From NCBI RefSeq assembly GCF_002917925.1, contig NZ_PPFE01000002.1, forward strand, positions 1 through 64,000: a stretch of 64,000 bases of DNA, written 5' to 3'. The notes beneath the pieces are model-generated. The model was not told where the DNA came from and searched no databases. It worked only from the letters and a program-made list of their open reading frames with translations. Position 1 is the stretch's first letter; each line of letters starts with the position of its first letter. The translations under genes were made by a program, and so were the position numbers. Below, piece after piece: positions 17,193 through 26,552 of the stretch. The DNA comes from Roseovarius confluentis (GTDB lineage Bacteria > Pseudomonadota > Alphaproteobacteria > Rhodobacterales > Rhodobacteraceae).

Positions 17193-17522
17193 ATGGCCGA
17201 AGGTGTGAAACCCCGCGTCAAGGTCCCGAGCAAGGCAAGCGCCGGTGATACGATCACCATCAAGACGCTGATCAGCCACCAGATGGAAAGCGGTCAGCGC
17301 AAGGATGATGACGGCAACACCATCCCGCGCTCGATCATCAACCGCTTCGTTGTCGACTTCAACGGCGAGAACGTGATCGACGTCGCGATGGAGCCGGCGA
17401 TCTCGACCAACCCCTTCTTCGAGTTCGAGGCGACCGTGCCCGAAACCGGTGACTTCAAGTTCACCTGGTACGACGATGACGGGTCCGTCTACGAAGAGAC
17501 CAAGACGGTTACGGTCGGATAA
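17193..17522 (+). CDS. soxZ: SoxY partner protein SoxZ
   Basis: The 109-residue product has no signal peptide and an all-beta sequence (VKVPSKASAGDTITIKTLI, FEFEATVPETGDFKFTWYDDDG) typical of SoxZ. It forms the SoxYZ heterodimer that presents the carrier cysteine to SoxXA, SoxB and SoxCD. It probably reaches the periplasm as a hitch-hiker on the Tat substrate SoxY. Confidence 0.95.
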   Translation: MAEGVKPRVKVPSKASAGDTITIKTLISHQMESGQRKDDDGNTIPRSIINRFVVDFNGENVIDVAMEPAISTNPFFEFEATVPETGDFKFTWYDDDGSVYEETKTVTVG

Positions 17523-17548
17523 GGCGCCCCGGCGTCAGGGAGGATAAC

Positions 17549-18409
17549 ATGACAAGAACGACTGTAACGGGTGGACGTTTGATCATGGCAGCAGCCGCCA
17601 GCGTGTTCGCGCTGGCTGCCTATGCCGGGCCCGACGATGACGAACTGGTCGTCAACGGCGATATCGAGATGGTCACCAAGACCGATGCGCCCGATCATAT
17701 GGATGCCATCGACACGATCTATTCGGGCTGGCGGTTCCGCTCGGACGAAACGCAGGCGGTGCAAGCGGACGATTTCGACAACCCGGCGATGCTCTGGGTG
17801 GAACAGGCCGCCGAGGTCTGGAACACCGCGGAAGGGTCCGAGGGCAAGTCCTGCGCGTCGTGCCACAACGAGGTCGACAGCATGGCTGGCGTCAAGGCGG
17901 TCTATCCCAAGTGGAACGAGGATGCCGGCGAAGTCCGCACGATCGAGATGCAGGTCAACGACTGCCGCGAGAACCGCATGGGCGCCGAGCCGTGGAAATA
18001 TGCCGGCGGCGACATGACCAACATGTCAGCCCTTCTGGCGTCGGTGTCGCGCGGCATGCCCGTGAACGTGGCCATCGACGGTCCCGCCCAGTCCACCTGG
18101 GAAAAGGGCAAGGAGATCTACTATACCCGGTTCGGGCAGCTGGAACTCAGCTGCGCCAATTGTCACGAGGACAACTGGGGCAACATGATCCGCGCGGACC
18201 ATCTCAGCCAGGGTCAGATCAACGGCTTTCCGACCTACCGTTTGAAGAACACCAAGCTGAACGCCGTGCAGTCCCGATTCAAGGGCTGCATCCGCGACAC
18301 CCGGGCACACACCTTCTCGCCCGGCAGCCCGGAGTTCGTGGCGCTCGAGCTTTATGTCGCCTCGCGCGGCAACGGCCTCAGCGTCGAAGGACCTTCGGTC
18401 CGCAACTAG
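17549..18409 (+). CDS. soxA: Sulfur-oxidizing dihaem cytochrome c SoxA
   Basis: The 286-residue product has a signal peptide (about residues 1-26) and two haem sites, CASCH at 102-106 and CANCH at 202-206. It is therefore the dihaem SoxA subtype. C247 in FKGCIRDTRAH is the expected cysteine (persulfide) ligand of the active-site haem, and C139 is the other conserved cysteine. With SoxX it conjugates thiosulfate to SoxY. A terminator-like hairpin follows 11 bases after its stop. Confidence 0.95.
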   Translation: MTRTTVTGGRLIMAAAASVFALAAYAGPDDDELVVNGDIEMVTKTDAPDHMDAIDTIYSGWRFRSDETQAVQADDFDNPAMLWVEQAAEVWNTAEGSEGKSCASCHNEVDSMAGVKAVYPKWNEDAGEVRTIEMQVNDCRENRMGAEPWKYAGGDMTNMSALLASVSRGMPVNVAIDGPAQSTWEKGKEIYYTRFGQLELSCANCHEDNWGNMIRADHLSQGQINGFPTYRLKNTKLNAVQSRFKGCIRDTRAHTFSPGSPEFVALELYVASRGNGLSVEGPSVRN

Positions 18410-18420
18410 ACTCAATTCAA

Positions 18421-18448
18421 GGCTCCGTCATAACGGCGGGGCCTTTTT
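18421..18448 (+). terminator. Terminator-like hairpin between soxA and soxB
   Basis: GGCTCCG (18421-18427) pairs with CGGGGCC (18437-18443, one G-U) and is followed by five Ts (18444-18448). It could end or attenuate soxVWXYZA transcription before soxB. Confidence 0.65.
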
Positions 18449-18458
18449 CATTCGCGCT

Positions 18459-18478
18459 ATATTCAAATATGCGCATAT
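18459..18478. promoter_or_regulatory. Two overlapping AT-rich palindromes before soxB
   Basis: ATATTCAAATAT at 18459-18470 differs by one base from the core of the soxS/soxV palindrome. ATATGCGCATAT at 18467-18478 is perfect. They lie 22-41 bases before the soxB ATG, just after the terminator-like hairpin, so soxB may have its own regulated promoter. Confidence 0.5.
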
Positions 18479-18499
18479 GTCTCAAAGGGTGAGCTACAC

Positions 18500-20197
18500 A
18501 TGATTTCGCGCAGGGATTTTCTACAGGTCGGCATGGCGGCATCGGCCTTGGTCGGGGCCTCGGGCTTCGGCAACTGGGCCAAGCTGGCCGCACAACAATC
18601 ACTGACCCAGGACCAGCTCTTGCAGTTCGACACGTTCGGCAACGTGTCCCTGATCCACGTCACCGACATCCACGCGCAACTGAAGCCGATCTATTTCCGC
18701 GAACCTTCGGTCAATATCGGCGTGGGCGAGAACAAGGGCGAGGTGCCGCATGTCACCGGCGCCGATTTCCGCCGCCTTTACGGGATCGAGGATGGCAGCC
18801 CCAGCCACTATGCGCTCAGCAGCGGCGACTTCACGTCGCTCGCCCGTGAATACGGCCGCGTCGGCGGGCTCGACCGCGTCGCGACCGTCGTGAACGCCAT
18901 TCGCGCCGACCGCCCCGACGCCATCCTGCTCGATGGTGGCGACACGTGGCACGGCTCCTACACCTGCTATCACACCCAGGGCCAGGACATGGTCAACGTG
19001 ATGAACGCGCTCAAACCGGATGCGATGACATTCCACTGGGAATTCACGTTGGGGTCCGATCGCGTGGCCGAGCTCGTCTCCTCTCTCCCGTTTGCCGCGC
19101 TCGGCCAGAATATCTTCGACGCCGAGTGGGACGAACCCACCGATCTCTTCCCGCCCTACACGATGTTCGAACGCGGCGGCACCAAGATCGCGGTGATCGG
19201 CCAGGCCTTCCCCTACATGCCCATCGCCAACCCGGGCTGGATGTTCCCGGAATACGCCTTTGGCATCCGGGATGAGAACATGCAGGAAATCGTCGACCAG
19301 GTCCGCAACGAAGGCGCGGAATGCGTCGTCGTGCTCAGCCATAACGGCTTTGACGTGGACAAGAAGATGGCAACCGTGGTCAGCGGCATCGACGTGATCC
19401 TGTCGGGCCACACGCACGACGCGCTGCCGGAACCTGTCCTGTCGGGCGAGACGCTCATCATCGCCTCGGGCAGCAACGGCAAGTTCGTCAGCCGCGTCGA
19501 CCTCGATATCCGCGACGGCCGGATGATGGGCTACCGCCACAAGCTGATCCCGATCTTCTCGGACGTGATCGAACCCGACGCCGAGATGACCACCCTGATC
19601 GACGCTGAGCGCGCGCCCTACGAGGACAAGCTTTCAGAGGTCATCGGCCAGACCGAAAGCCTGCTTTACCGTCGCGGCAACTTCAACGGCAGCTGGGACG
19701 ACCTCATTTGCGACGCACTCCTGTCCGAGCGCGATGCCGAAATCGCGCTCAGCCCCGGCGTCCGCTGGGGCCCGTCCCTGATCCCCGGCCAGGACATCAC
19801 CCGCGAGGATATTTGGAACGTCACCTCCATGACCTATGGCGAGGCGTATCGCACCGAAATGACGGGTGAATTCCTCAAGGTCGTTCTGGAAGACGTGGCC
19901 GACAACATCTTCAACCCCGATCCCTATTACCAGCAGGGCGGCGACATGGTTCGCACCGGCGGTCTTGGTTACAGCATCGACGTCAGTGCACCGCAGGGCG
20001 AGCGGATCAGCAACATGACCCTGCTCAGCAGCGGCGAGCCGATCGACCCCTCGCGCAACTACGTCATCGCGGGCTGGGCCTCGGTCAACGAGGGCACAGA
20101 AGGGCCGCAGATCTGGGACGTGGTCGAAAGCCACATCAGGAAAATGGGCACCGTCACGGTGCAGGAAAACGACAGCGTCGAAGTGACCGGCGTCTGA
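18500..20197 (+). CDS. soxB: Thiosulfohydrolase SoxB
   Basis: The 565-residue dimanganese hydrolase of the 5'-nucleotidase-like metallophosphoesterase family has a Tat signal (MISRRDFLQVGMAASALVG). Metal-site motifs include VTDIHAQLKPIYFREPS, LDGGDTWHGSYTCYHTQGQD and VLSGHTHDALPEP. It releases sulfate from the SoxY-bound sulfonate in the periplasm. The Shine-Dalgarno AAAGGG is modest. soxC follows 25 bases downstream. Confidence 0.96.
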   Translation: MISRRDFLQVGMAASALVGASGFGNWAKLAAQQSLTQDQLLQFDTFGNVSLIHVTDIHAQLKPIYFREPSVNIGVGENKGEVPHVTGADFRRLYGIEDGSPSHYALSSGDFTSLAREYGRVGGLDRVATVVNAIRADRPDAILLDGGDTWHGSYTCYHTQGQDMVNVMNALKPDAMTFHWEFTLGSDRVAELVSSLPFAALGQNIFDAEWDEPTDLFPPYTMFERGGTKIAVIGQAFPYMPIANPGWMFPEYAFGIRDENMQEIVDQVRNEGAECVVVLSHNGFDVDKKMATVVSGIDVILSGHTHDALPEPVLSGETLIIASGSNGKFVSRVDLDIRDGRMMGYRHKLIPIFSDVIEPDAEMTTLIDAERAPYEDKLSEVIGQTESLLYRRGNFNGSWDDLICDALLSERDAEIALSPGVRWGPSLIPGQDITREDIWNVTSMTYGEAYRTEMTGEFLKVVLEDVADNIFNPDPYYQQGGDMVRTGGLGYSIDVSAPQGERISNMTLLSSGEPIDPSRNYVIAGWASVNEGTEGPQIWDVVESHIRKMGTVTVQENDSVEVTGV

Positions 20198-20222
20198 GCA
20201 TTCATCAAGGGAGCGTTCAGCC

Positions 20223-21497
20223 ATGAATGATCTTTTCAAATCACCGTCTCGCCGCGCCTTCCTGCGTGGCAGCGCGGCGGCGGTCGCAGGCTCCGTGGCC
20301 GGCGCGGCCTCGGCACAAGATCCCGATCCGCTGATCACCGAGGTTCAGGACTGGGCCGCGATCACCGGCGAGGGCGTCGACGAAACCCCCTATGGCCTGC
20401 CGATCCGGTTCGAGGACGACGTGGTGCGCCGCAACGTGCCGTGGCTGACCGCCGACCCGATCAGCTCGATCAACTTCACACCGATCCATGCGCTGGACGG
20501 CACGATCACCCCGCAGGGCTGCGCGTTCGAGCGGCACCATTCCGGCGCGATCGAACTGGCCAAGGACGATTACCGCCTGATGATCAACGGCCTGGTGGAT
20601 AAGCCCCTGGTCTTTCACTACGCCGATCTCGAGCGCTTCCCGCGCGAAAACCACGTCTATTTCTGTGAATGCGCGGCCAATACCGGCATGGAATGGGCGG
20701 GCGCACAGCTGAACGGCGTGCAGTTCACCCACGGCATGATCCACAACATGGAATATTCCGGCGTCACCCTGCGCACCCTGCTGGAAGAGGCGGGTCTCGA
20801 TGCCGCCGGCGACCTTTCGGACAAGTGGGTCTATGTCGAAGGCGCCGACGCGTCCTCGAACGGTCGGTCCATTCCAATGGAAAAGGCTTTGGACGACTGC
20901 CTCGTCGCCTTCAAGGCCAATGGCGAGGCGCTGCGCAAGGAACACGGCTACCCGGTGCGCCTTGTCGTGCCGGGCTGGGAAGGCAACATGTGGGTCAAGT
21001 GGCTGCGCCGGATCGAGGTCATGGACGGCCCCGTGGAAAGCCGCGAGGAGACGTCGAAATACACCGACGTTCTGGCCGACGGCACGGCCCGCAAATGGAC
21101 CTGGGTGATGGATGCCAAGTCGGTCATCACCTCCCCCAGCCCGCAATCGCCTATCAGCCACGGTCCTGGCCCGCTGGTCATCTCGGGCCTCGCCTGGTCT
21201 GGCCACGGCAAGATCACCCGTGTCGATGTCTCCCGCGATGGCGGCGTCACGTGGGAAACCGCCCGCCTCGGCACCCAGGGTGATGCCAAGGCGCTGACCC
21301 GCTTCTACCTCGACACCACCTGGGACGGCGGGGAAATGCTGCTCCAGGCCCGCGCGATGGACGAGACGGGCTATGTCCAGCCGACCAAGGCGCAACTGCG
21401 CGAGGTGCGCGGCGAAAACTCGATCTACCACAATAACTGCATCCAGACCTGGCACGTCAAAGCCAACGGGGAGGCCGAAAATGTCGAAGTTTCTTAA
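20223..21497 (+). CDS. soxC: Sulfane dehydrogenase molybdenum subunit SoxC
   Basis: The 424-residue product is a sulfite-oxidase-family molybdopterin protein. It has a Tat signal (SPSRRAFLRGSAAAVAGS), the cofactor cysteine in VYFCECAANTGMEW, and a C-terminal dimerisation domain (GKITRVDVSRDGGVTWE). With SoxD it removes six electrons from the sulfane sulfur left on SoxY. Its presence predicts complete thiosulfate oxidation without sulfur globules. It overlaps soxD by 17 bases. Confidence 0.95.
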   Translation: MNDLFKSPSRRAFLRGSAAAVAGSVAGAASAQDPDPLITEVQDWAAITGEGVDETPYGLPIRFEDDVVRRNVPWLTADPISSINFTPIHALDGTITPQGCAFERHHSGAIELAKDDYRLMINGLVDKPLVFHYADLERFPRENHVYFCECAANTGMEWAGAQLNGVQFTHGMIHNMEYSGVTLRTLLEEAGLDAAGDLSDKWVYVEGADASSNGRSIPMEKALDDCLVAFKANGEALRKEHGYPVRLVVPGWEGNMWVKWLRRIEVMDGPVESREETSKYTDVLADGTARKWTWVMDAKSVITSPSPQSPISHGPGPLVISGLAWSGHGKITRVDVSRDGGVTWETARLGTQGDAKALTRFYLDTTWDGGEMLLQARAMDETGYVQPTKAQLREVRGENSIYHNNCIQTWHVKANGEAENVEVS

Positions 21498-22701
21498 GAT
21501 ATTCGCACCCGCCGCCGGTGGCGCCGCGGGCGTCCTGACGATGGCCTACGTGCTGGCCGACCAGTTCGTCGTGGACATCCCCTCGATTGCCCCAGTGCTC
21601 GTGTCACAGGCCAATGCCGCCTCGACCGATGCGGCAAGCGACAGCACCACGGACGAAACCCAACCCCCCGCAACCGAAACACCCGAAGGCGGCTTCGGCC
21701 TGGGCCGCGAAGCACTGCCCGAGGAAATCGCCGCCTGGAACGTCGACGTGCGCCCCGGCGGCATCGGCCTGCCCGAAGGCCGCGGCGACGTGGAAACCGG
21801 CGAACAGGTCTTCGCCGAGGCCTGCGCCGTCTGTCACGGCGACTTCGCCGAGGGCGTCGGCAACTGGCCGGTGCTGGCGGGCGGCTTCGACACGCTCGAC
21901 AACAAGGACCCTGTGAAAACCGTCGGCTCATACTGGCCGTACCTGTCGACCGTCTGGGATTACGTGCACCGCTCAATGCCCTTCGGGAACGCGCAGTCGC
22001 TCAGCCCCGATGAGGTCTACGCGATCACCGCCTACATCCTCTATTCAAACTACCTGGTCGAAGACGATTTCGAGCTCAGCCACGAAAACTTCGCCGAGTT
22101 CGAGATGCCCAACGCGGATGGCTTCATCGTCGATGACCGTCCCGAAACCGAATACACCATCTGGCGTACCGAGCCCTGCATGGAAGGCTGCAAGGACAGC
22201 GTCGAGATCACCATGCGCGCCTCCGTCGTCGACGTGACGCCCGAGGAAGAGGGCGCCGAGGAAGAAGCCGCCGCCGAACCCGCCGCCGAAGAAGCGGCGG
22301 AGGAGGTCGAGATGGCCGCCGCAGACCCCGAACCCACCGAGACGGCCGCGCCAGCGGCTGAGGCCTCCGCTGGCCCCGATCCCGAGCTGGTCGCGGCGGG
22401 CGAAAAGGTCTTCCGCAAGTGCAAGGCCTGCCACATGGTTGGCGACGGTGCCAAGAACCGCGTCGGTCCGGTGCTGAACGGCGTCATGGGCGCGACCATC
22501 GGCGGCCACGACGACTTCAAGTATTCCAGCGTTTTCGAGGAAGCCGCCGAAGCAGGCCGCAAATGGGACGAGGCCGCCATGGCCGAATTCCTTGCCGCGC
22601 CGAAAAGCTACATGAAAGGCACCAAGATGAGCTTTGCCGGTCTCAAGAAGGACGAGGATATCGAGGCGATCATCGCCTATCTGCAAAGCTTCGGAGACTG
22701 A
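21481..22701 (+). CDS. soxD: Sulfane dehydrogenase dihaem cytochrome subunit SoxD
   Basis: The 406-residue product starts at ATG 21481, inside the end of soxC, with GGGGAGG just upstream. It has a hydrophobic export signal (about 1-30) and haem sites CAVCH (115-119) and CKACH (314-318). A highly acidic Glu/Ala/Pro linker (about 253-300) joins an N-terminal SoxD cytochrome domain to a C-terminal class I cytochrome c. It takes electrons from SoxC. Confidence 0.94.
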   Translation: MSKFLKIFAPAAGGAAGVLTMAYVLADQFVVDIPSIAPVLVSQANAASTDAASDSTTDETQPPATETPEGGFGLGREALPEEIAAWNVDVRPGGIGLPEGRGDVETGEQVFAEACAVCHGDFAEGVGNWPVLAGGFDTLDNKDPVKTVGSYWPYLSTVWDYVHRSMPFGNAQSLSPDEVYAITAYILYSNYLVEDDFELSHENFAEFEMPNADGFIVDDRPETEYTIWRTEPCMEGCKDSVEITMRASVVDVTPEEEGAEEEAAAEPAAEEAAEEVEMAAADPEPTETAAPAAEASAGPDPELVAAGEKVFRKCKACHMVGDGAKNRVGPVLNGVMGATIGGHDDFKYSSVFEEAAEAGRKWDEAAMAEFLAAPKSYMKGTKMSFAGLKKDEDIEAIIAYLQSFGD

Positions 22702-22705
22702 CCGC

Positions 22706-23422
22706 GTGACGGTCGGCTTCCGCGCGCTCCCCTTCGCCCTGGCGTCAGGCCTTTTGGCCTGCGCCACCTCTGTGGCGGCTGAAGAGGGCGACCCGGAAGC
22801 CGGCAAGGAGGTGTTCGCCTATTGCTCCGGCTGCCATGAAGTGGGCAAGGGGGCCGAGCATGGCATCGGCCCGCACCTCAATGGCCTTTTCGGCCGGCAA
22901 GCGGCCACGCAAGAAGGCTTCCCTTATTCCGAAAGCTTCAAGCGCGCTGGTACAGGCGGCCTGGAATGGCACGCCGAAACCCTCGATGTTTTCCTCGAGA
23001 ACCCCACCGCGATCGCCTCGGGCACAAGGATGAGCTTTGACGGGTTGGAGGACCCGCAAGAGCGTCTGGACCTGATCGCCTACCTGCGGCGCTTTTCCGA
23101 CAATCCCCGCGACATCCCCGAGGCGGACCCGACCATCCAGGGCATGGACCATGACCTCGATTCGGAAATCCTCGCGCTTGTGGGCGACCCGGAATATGGC
23201 GAATATCTCAGCGGCGAATGCGTGTCGTGCCATCAGGCGGGTGGCGCCAATGACGGGATTCCGTCTATCGTGCTCTGGCCGGAGGAGGATTTCGTCGTCG
23301 CCATGCACGCCTACAAGAACAAGCAACGCAATCATCCGGTGATGCAGATGGTCGCCGGGCGCCTGGGCGATGAGGAGATCGCCGCACTGGCCGCCTATTT
23401 CGGCCAACTGACGACAGAATAA
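22706..23422 (+). CDS. soxE: Dihaem cytochrome c SoxE
   Basis: The 238-residue product is read from GTG 22706, 4 bases after soxD, which gives a proper signal peptide (about 1-25). It has two haem sites, CSGCH (40-44) and CVSCH (172-176). In Paracoccus-type clusters SoxE is the dihaem partner of the flavoprotein SoxF. It is encoded next to soxF here, which supports the same pairing. The upstream frame inside soxD is rejected. Confidence 0.9.
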   Translation: MTVGFRALPFALASGLLACATSVAAEEGDPEAGKEVFAYCSGCHEVGKGAEHGIGPHLNGLFGRQAATQEGFPYSESFKRAGTGGLEWHAETLDVFLENPTAIASGTRMSFDGLEDPQERLDLIAYLRRFSDNPRDIPEADPTIQGMDHDLDSEILALVGDPEYGEYLSGECVSCHQAGGANDGIPSIVLWPEEDFVVAMHAYKNKQRNHPVMQMVAGRLGDEEIAALAAYFGQLTTE

Positions 23423-23450
23423 AAATAAATTATCTTAGGGAGGACAAGAA

Positions 23451-24716
23451 ATGACACTCAACAGACGGACGTTCCTTGGAACGACGGCCGCCGCGGCCAC
23501 GACGCTCGCAGCGCCGACCGTGCTGGCGCAAGGCGCGGGCAAACCGCGCGTCGTCGTTATCGGCGGCGGGGCAGGCGGGGCCACGGCGGCCCGCTATATC
23601 GCCAAGGACAGCGACGGCGCCATCGACGTGACGCTCGTGGAGCCCACGCGCACCTATTTCACCTGCTTCTTCTCCAACCTCTACCTTGGTGGCTTCAAGG
23701 AGTTCAGCGATATCGGCCACACCTACGGCACCATCGCGGCCAGCGGCGTGAACGTGATCCACGACTGGGCCGTCGATGTCGACCGCGACGCCAAGACCGT
23801 GACGCTCGCAGGTGGGTCCACGCTGCCCTATGACAAGCTGATCCTCAGCCCCGGCATCGATTTCGTCGATGGCGCCGTCGAAGGCTGGAGCATCGAGGCC
23901 CAGAACGCCATGCCACACGCCTACAAGGCCGGCTCGCAATCCGAACTGCTGCGCGCCCAATTGGAAGCGATGCCAGAAGGCGGCACCTTTGCCATGGTGG
24001 CCCCGCCGAACCCCTATCGCTGTCCCCCGGGGCCCTATGAACGAGTCTCGATGGTCGCGCATTTCATGAAGGAAAATAACCCGACCGCGAAGATCATCGT
24101 GGCCGACCCCAAGCCGAAATTCTCCAAGATGGCCCTGTTCCAGGAAGGCTGGAACAAGCATTACCCGGGCGTGGTCGACTGGATCGGCGAGGAATTCGGC
24201 GGCGGCAACGTCTCGGTCGACACGGCGAACATGACCGTCACCATCGACGGCGAGGAAACCAGCGTCGACGTCTGCAACGTCATACCTGCGCAAAAGGCGG
24301 GCCGCATCGCCGACATGGCGGGCGTGACCGACGGCAACTGGGCGCCGGTGAATGCCGCCGACATGTCCACCAAGGCCGACGCGGATGTCTACGTGCTGGG
24401 CGACGCCGCTGCACAGGGCGACATGCCGAAATCGGGCTTTGCCGCCAACAGCCAGGCCAAGGTCTGCGCCAACGCGGTGCGCGGTGCGCTCACGGGCTCC
24501 AAGGTGTTCCCGGCCAAGTTCTCGAACACCTGTTGGTCGCTCATCGCCACCGATGACGGCGTCAAGGTGGGTGCGACCTACGAGGCGACCGAGGAAAAAA
24601 TCGCCAAGGTCGACGGCTTCATCAGCGAAACCGGCGAGGATTCCGCCCTGCGCAAGGCGACCTACGAAGAGTCCGAAGGCTGGTACACCGGCATCACCAC
24701 CGACATGTTCGGCTAA
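23451..24716 (+). CDS. soxF: FAD flavoprotein SoxF (flavocytochrome c sulfide dehydrogenase type)
   Basis: The 421-residue product has a Tat signal (LNRRTFLGTTAAAATTL), an FAD fold VVIGGGAGGATAARYIA (about 36-52) and VYVLGDAAAQGDMPKSG for the second FAD segment. Redox-relevant cysteines occur in TYFTCFFSN, VCNVIPAQ and FSNTCWSLI, as in FccB/SoxF. It probably oxidises sulfide or reactivates SoxYZ in the periplasm with SoxE as electron acceptor. Confidence 0.93.
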   Translation: MTLNRRTFLGTTAAAATTLAAPTVLAQGAGKPRVVVIGGGAGGATAARYIAKDSDGAIDVTLVEPTRTYFTCFFSNLYLGGFKEFSDIGHTYGTIAASGVNVIHDWAVDVDRDAKTVTLAGGSTLPYDKLILSPGIDFVDGAVEGWSIEAQNAMPHAYKAGSQSELLRAQLEAMPEGGTFAMVAPPNPYRCPPGPYERVSMVAHFMKENNPTAKIIVADPKPKFSKMALFQEGWNKHYPGVVDWIGEEFGGGNVSVDTANMTVTIDGEETSVDVCNVIPAQKAGRIADMAGVTDGNWAPVNAADMSTKADADVYVLGDAAAQGDMPKSGFAANSQAKVCANAVRGALTGSKVFPAKFSNTCWSLIATDDGVKVGATYEATEEKIAKVDGFISETGEDSALRKATYEESEGWYTGITTDMFG

Positions 24717-24736
24717 GCCAACGCGCCGTCCCGGCT

Positions 24737-24750
24737 TTGATCTCGCTCAA
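24737..24750. promoter_or_regulatory. FNR/Dnr-like box upstream of the DUF302-hemA pair
   Basis: TTGATCTCGCTCAA matches the FNR-family consensus TTGAT-N4-ATCAA at 9 of 10 defined positions. It is flanked by pairing bases (CCCGG and CCGGG), so it also forms a hairpin. It lies in the 88-base gap after soxF, 55 bases before the DUF302 ATG. Confidence 0.55.
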
Positions 24751-24804
24751 AGACCGGGGCGATGCCCCCGTGCGAAAACAAACCGACACCTAGGAGGACC
24801 CACC

Positions 24805-25236
24805 ATGAAACCCGTGATTCTGACGGCTGCCCTGACATTTGCCACAGCAGCCCATGCCGAGGCCCCGATCACCACGCCCTACGAGGGGTCGTTCGACGAC
24901 GCGGCCTTTGCCGTGGAAACGGCGATCGTGGGGCAGGGGCTGGTCATCGACTATGTCAGCCACGTGGGAGAAATGCTAAACCGCACGGGCGAGGACGTGG
25001 GCAGCGATGTCATGATCTTCAAGGAAGCGGATATCTTCCTCTTCTGCTCGGCCGTCGTGTCGCGCGAAGTGATGGAGGCCGATCCGATGAACATCGCGCA
25101 CTGCCCCTACGGCATTTTCGTGGCCGAGGACGCGGAAGGTGCCGTGACGATAGGCTACCGCGACTACCCCGATGGCCCGATGGAAAAGGTCGAGGCTTTG
25201 CTGGCCGAGATCGTGAAAGAGGCGACAGAGAACTGA
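24805..25236 (+). CDS. Exported DUF302 protein
   Basis: The 143-residue product has a signal peptide ([18 protein letters not shown]). The rest follows the DUF302 pattern: [24 protein letters not shown], then the strand [27 protein letters not shown] and [19 protein letters not shown]. The family's biochemical function is unknown; members often sit near haem, sulfur or redox genes. TAGGAGGA precedes the ATG at 24805. Its stop TGA and the hemA ATG share one base, so the two are tightly coupled. Confidence 0.8.
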   Translation: MKPVILTAALTFATAAHAEAPITTPYEGSFDDAAFAVETAIVGQGLVIDYVSHVGEMLNRTGEDVGSDVMIFKEADIFLFCSAVVSREVMEADPMNIAHCPYGIFVAEDAEGAVTIGYRDYPDGPMEKVEALLAEIVKEATEN

Positions 25237-26453
25237 TGAACTACCAGGAATTTTTCCGCTCCGAACTCGATGGGTTGCGGGCCGAAGGCAACTATCGCGA
25301 ATTCGCCGAACTCGAGCGGCGGCGCGGGCAGTTTCCGAAGGCGCATTGCTACAACGGCCCCGAGAACGTGACGGTATGGTGTTCGAACGACTACCTCGGC
25401 ATGGGCCAGCACCCGGTCGTGCTCGACGCGATGCACGACGCCCTCGACACCACCGGCGCCGGGGCAGGGGGCACGCGCAACATTTCCGGCACGACCCACG
25501 CCCATGTGCAGCTCGAGGCGGAACTGGCCGACCTGCACGGCAAGGACAGTGCGCTGCTCTTCACCTCCGGCTACGTGTCGAACTGGGCCGCGCTTGGCAC
25601 ATTGGCGTCGCGCATTCCGGGGCTGGTGGTTTTGTCCGATGCTCTGAACCATGCGTCGATGATCGAAGGCATCCGGCACAGTCGCGCCCAGAAAGTGATC
25701 TGGAAACACAACGACCTCGCCGATCTCGAGACCAAGCTGGCGGCCCTGCCCGCCAACGCCCCGAAGATGATCGCGTTCGAGAGCGTCTATTCGATGGACG
25801 GCGACATCGCCCCGATCAAGGAGATCTGCGATCTGGCGGATAAATACGGCGCCATGACCTATCTCGACGAGGTGCACGCGGTCGGCCTGTACGGCCCGCG
25901 CGGCGGCGGCATTGCCGAGCGCGAGGGGCTGATGGACCGCTTGACCGTGATCGAGGGCACGCTGGGCAAGGCGTTCGGCGTCATGGGCGGCTATATCGCC
26001 GCCTCGACCGAGCTGTGCGACTTTGTCCGCTCCTTTGCCTCGGGCTTCATCTTCACCACCGCCCTGCCACCCTGCGTCGCCGCCGGTGCCGCCGCTGCCG
26101 TGCGCCACCTCAAGCACAGCAACGAGGAACGCAGCCAGCAACAGGCCCGCGTGGCTGAGGTGCGCGCTCGGCTCGACGCGATCGGCCTGCCGCATATCGA
26201 GAACCCCAGCCACATCATCCCGGTGATGGTGGGCGACCCGGTCAAGTGCAAATACATCTCGGACGTGCTGATGCGCGACCACGGGATCTACATCCAGCCG
26301 ATCAACTATCCGACCGTGCCCAAGGGCACCGAACGGCTGCGCATCACGCCCTCCCCGGTGCACTCCGCCGAGGATGTCGATCGGTTGATATCCGCCCTCG
26401 AAGAACTCTGGGCGCAGTGCCAGCTTGCCCGGCTGCCCATCGCGGCGCAGTAA
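25236..26453 (+). CDS. hemA: 5-aminolevulinate synthase
   Basis: The 405-residue alpha-oxoamine synthase condenses glycine and succinyl-CoA to 5-aminolevulinate, the first step of alphaproteobacterial haem synthesis. Visible motifs are [26 protein letters not shown] (PLP aspartate) and [16 protein letters not shown] (Schiff-base lysine), with C-terminal [17 protein letters not shown]. Length and motifs match HemA/HemT. Its position inside the sox operon suggests extra haem supply for SoxX, A, D and E. Whether it is the main hemA or a second hemT-like copy cannot be told from this window. Confidence 0.93.
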   Translation: MNYQEFFRSELDGLRAEGNYREFAELERRRGQFPKAHCYNGPENVTVWCSNDYLGMGQHPVVLDAMHDALDTTGAGAGGTRNISGTTHAHVQLEAELADLHGKDSALLFTSGYVSNWAALGTLASRIPGLVVLSDALNHASMIEGIRHSRAQKVIWKHNDLADLETKLAALPANAPKMIAFESVYSMDGDIAPIKEICDLADKYGAMTYLDEVHAVGLYGPRGGGIAEREGLMDRLTVIEGTLGKAFGVMGGYIAASTELCDFVRSFASGFIFTTALPPCVAAGAAAAVRHLKHSNEERSQQQARVAEVRARLDAIGLPHIENPSHIIPVMVGDPVKCKYISDVLMRDHGIYIQPINYPTVPKGTERLRITPSPVHSAEDVDRLISALEELWAQCQLARLPIAAQ

Positions 26454-26498
26454 TCGGAAAAATTTCCCGCCAACGCGAAAAATAGGAAAATCCGTTTC

Positions 26499-26552
26499 GC
26501 CGGACCGTCCCGCGATGGTCCGGCGTTGCAACGTTGTCCGCGTTCCGGAACG
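26499..26552. promoter_or_regulatory. Hairpin and two palindromes upstream of the second YeeE gene
   Basis: CGCCGGACC and GGTCCGGCG form a 9-base stem (about 26499-26526) with no T-run. Right after it come CGTTGCAACG (26524-26533) and CGTTCCGGAACG (26541-26552), both perfect palindromes with centres 18 bases apart. They lie within the 207-base hemA-yeeE gap and are a candidate operator region. Confidence 0.45.

Noticed and set aside
24731..24757. Terminator after soxF
   Set aside because: The bases around the FNR-like box do pair, but no T-run follows; a regulatory box is the better reading.
26499..26527. Terminator of hemA
   Set aside because: There is a good stem but TTGCAACG follows instead of a T-run.
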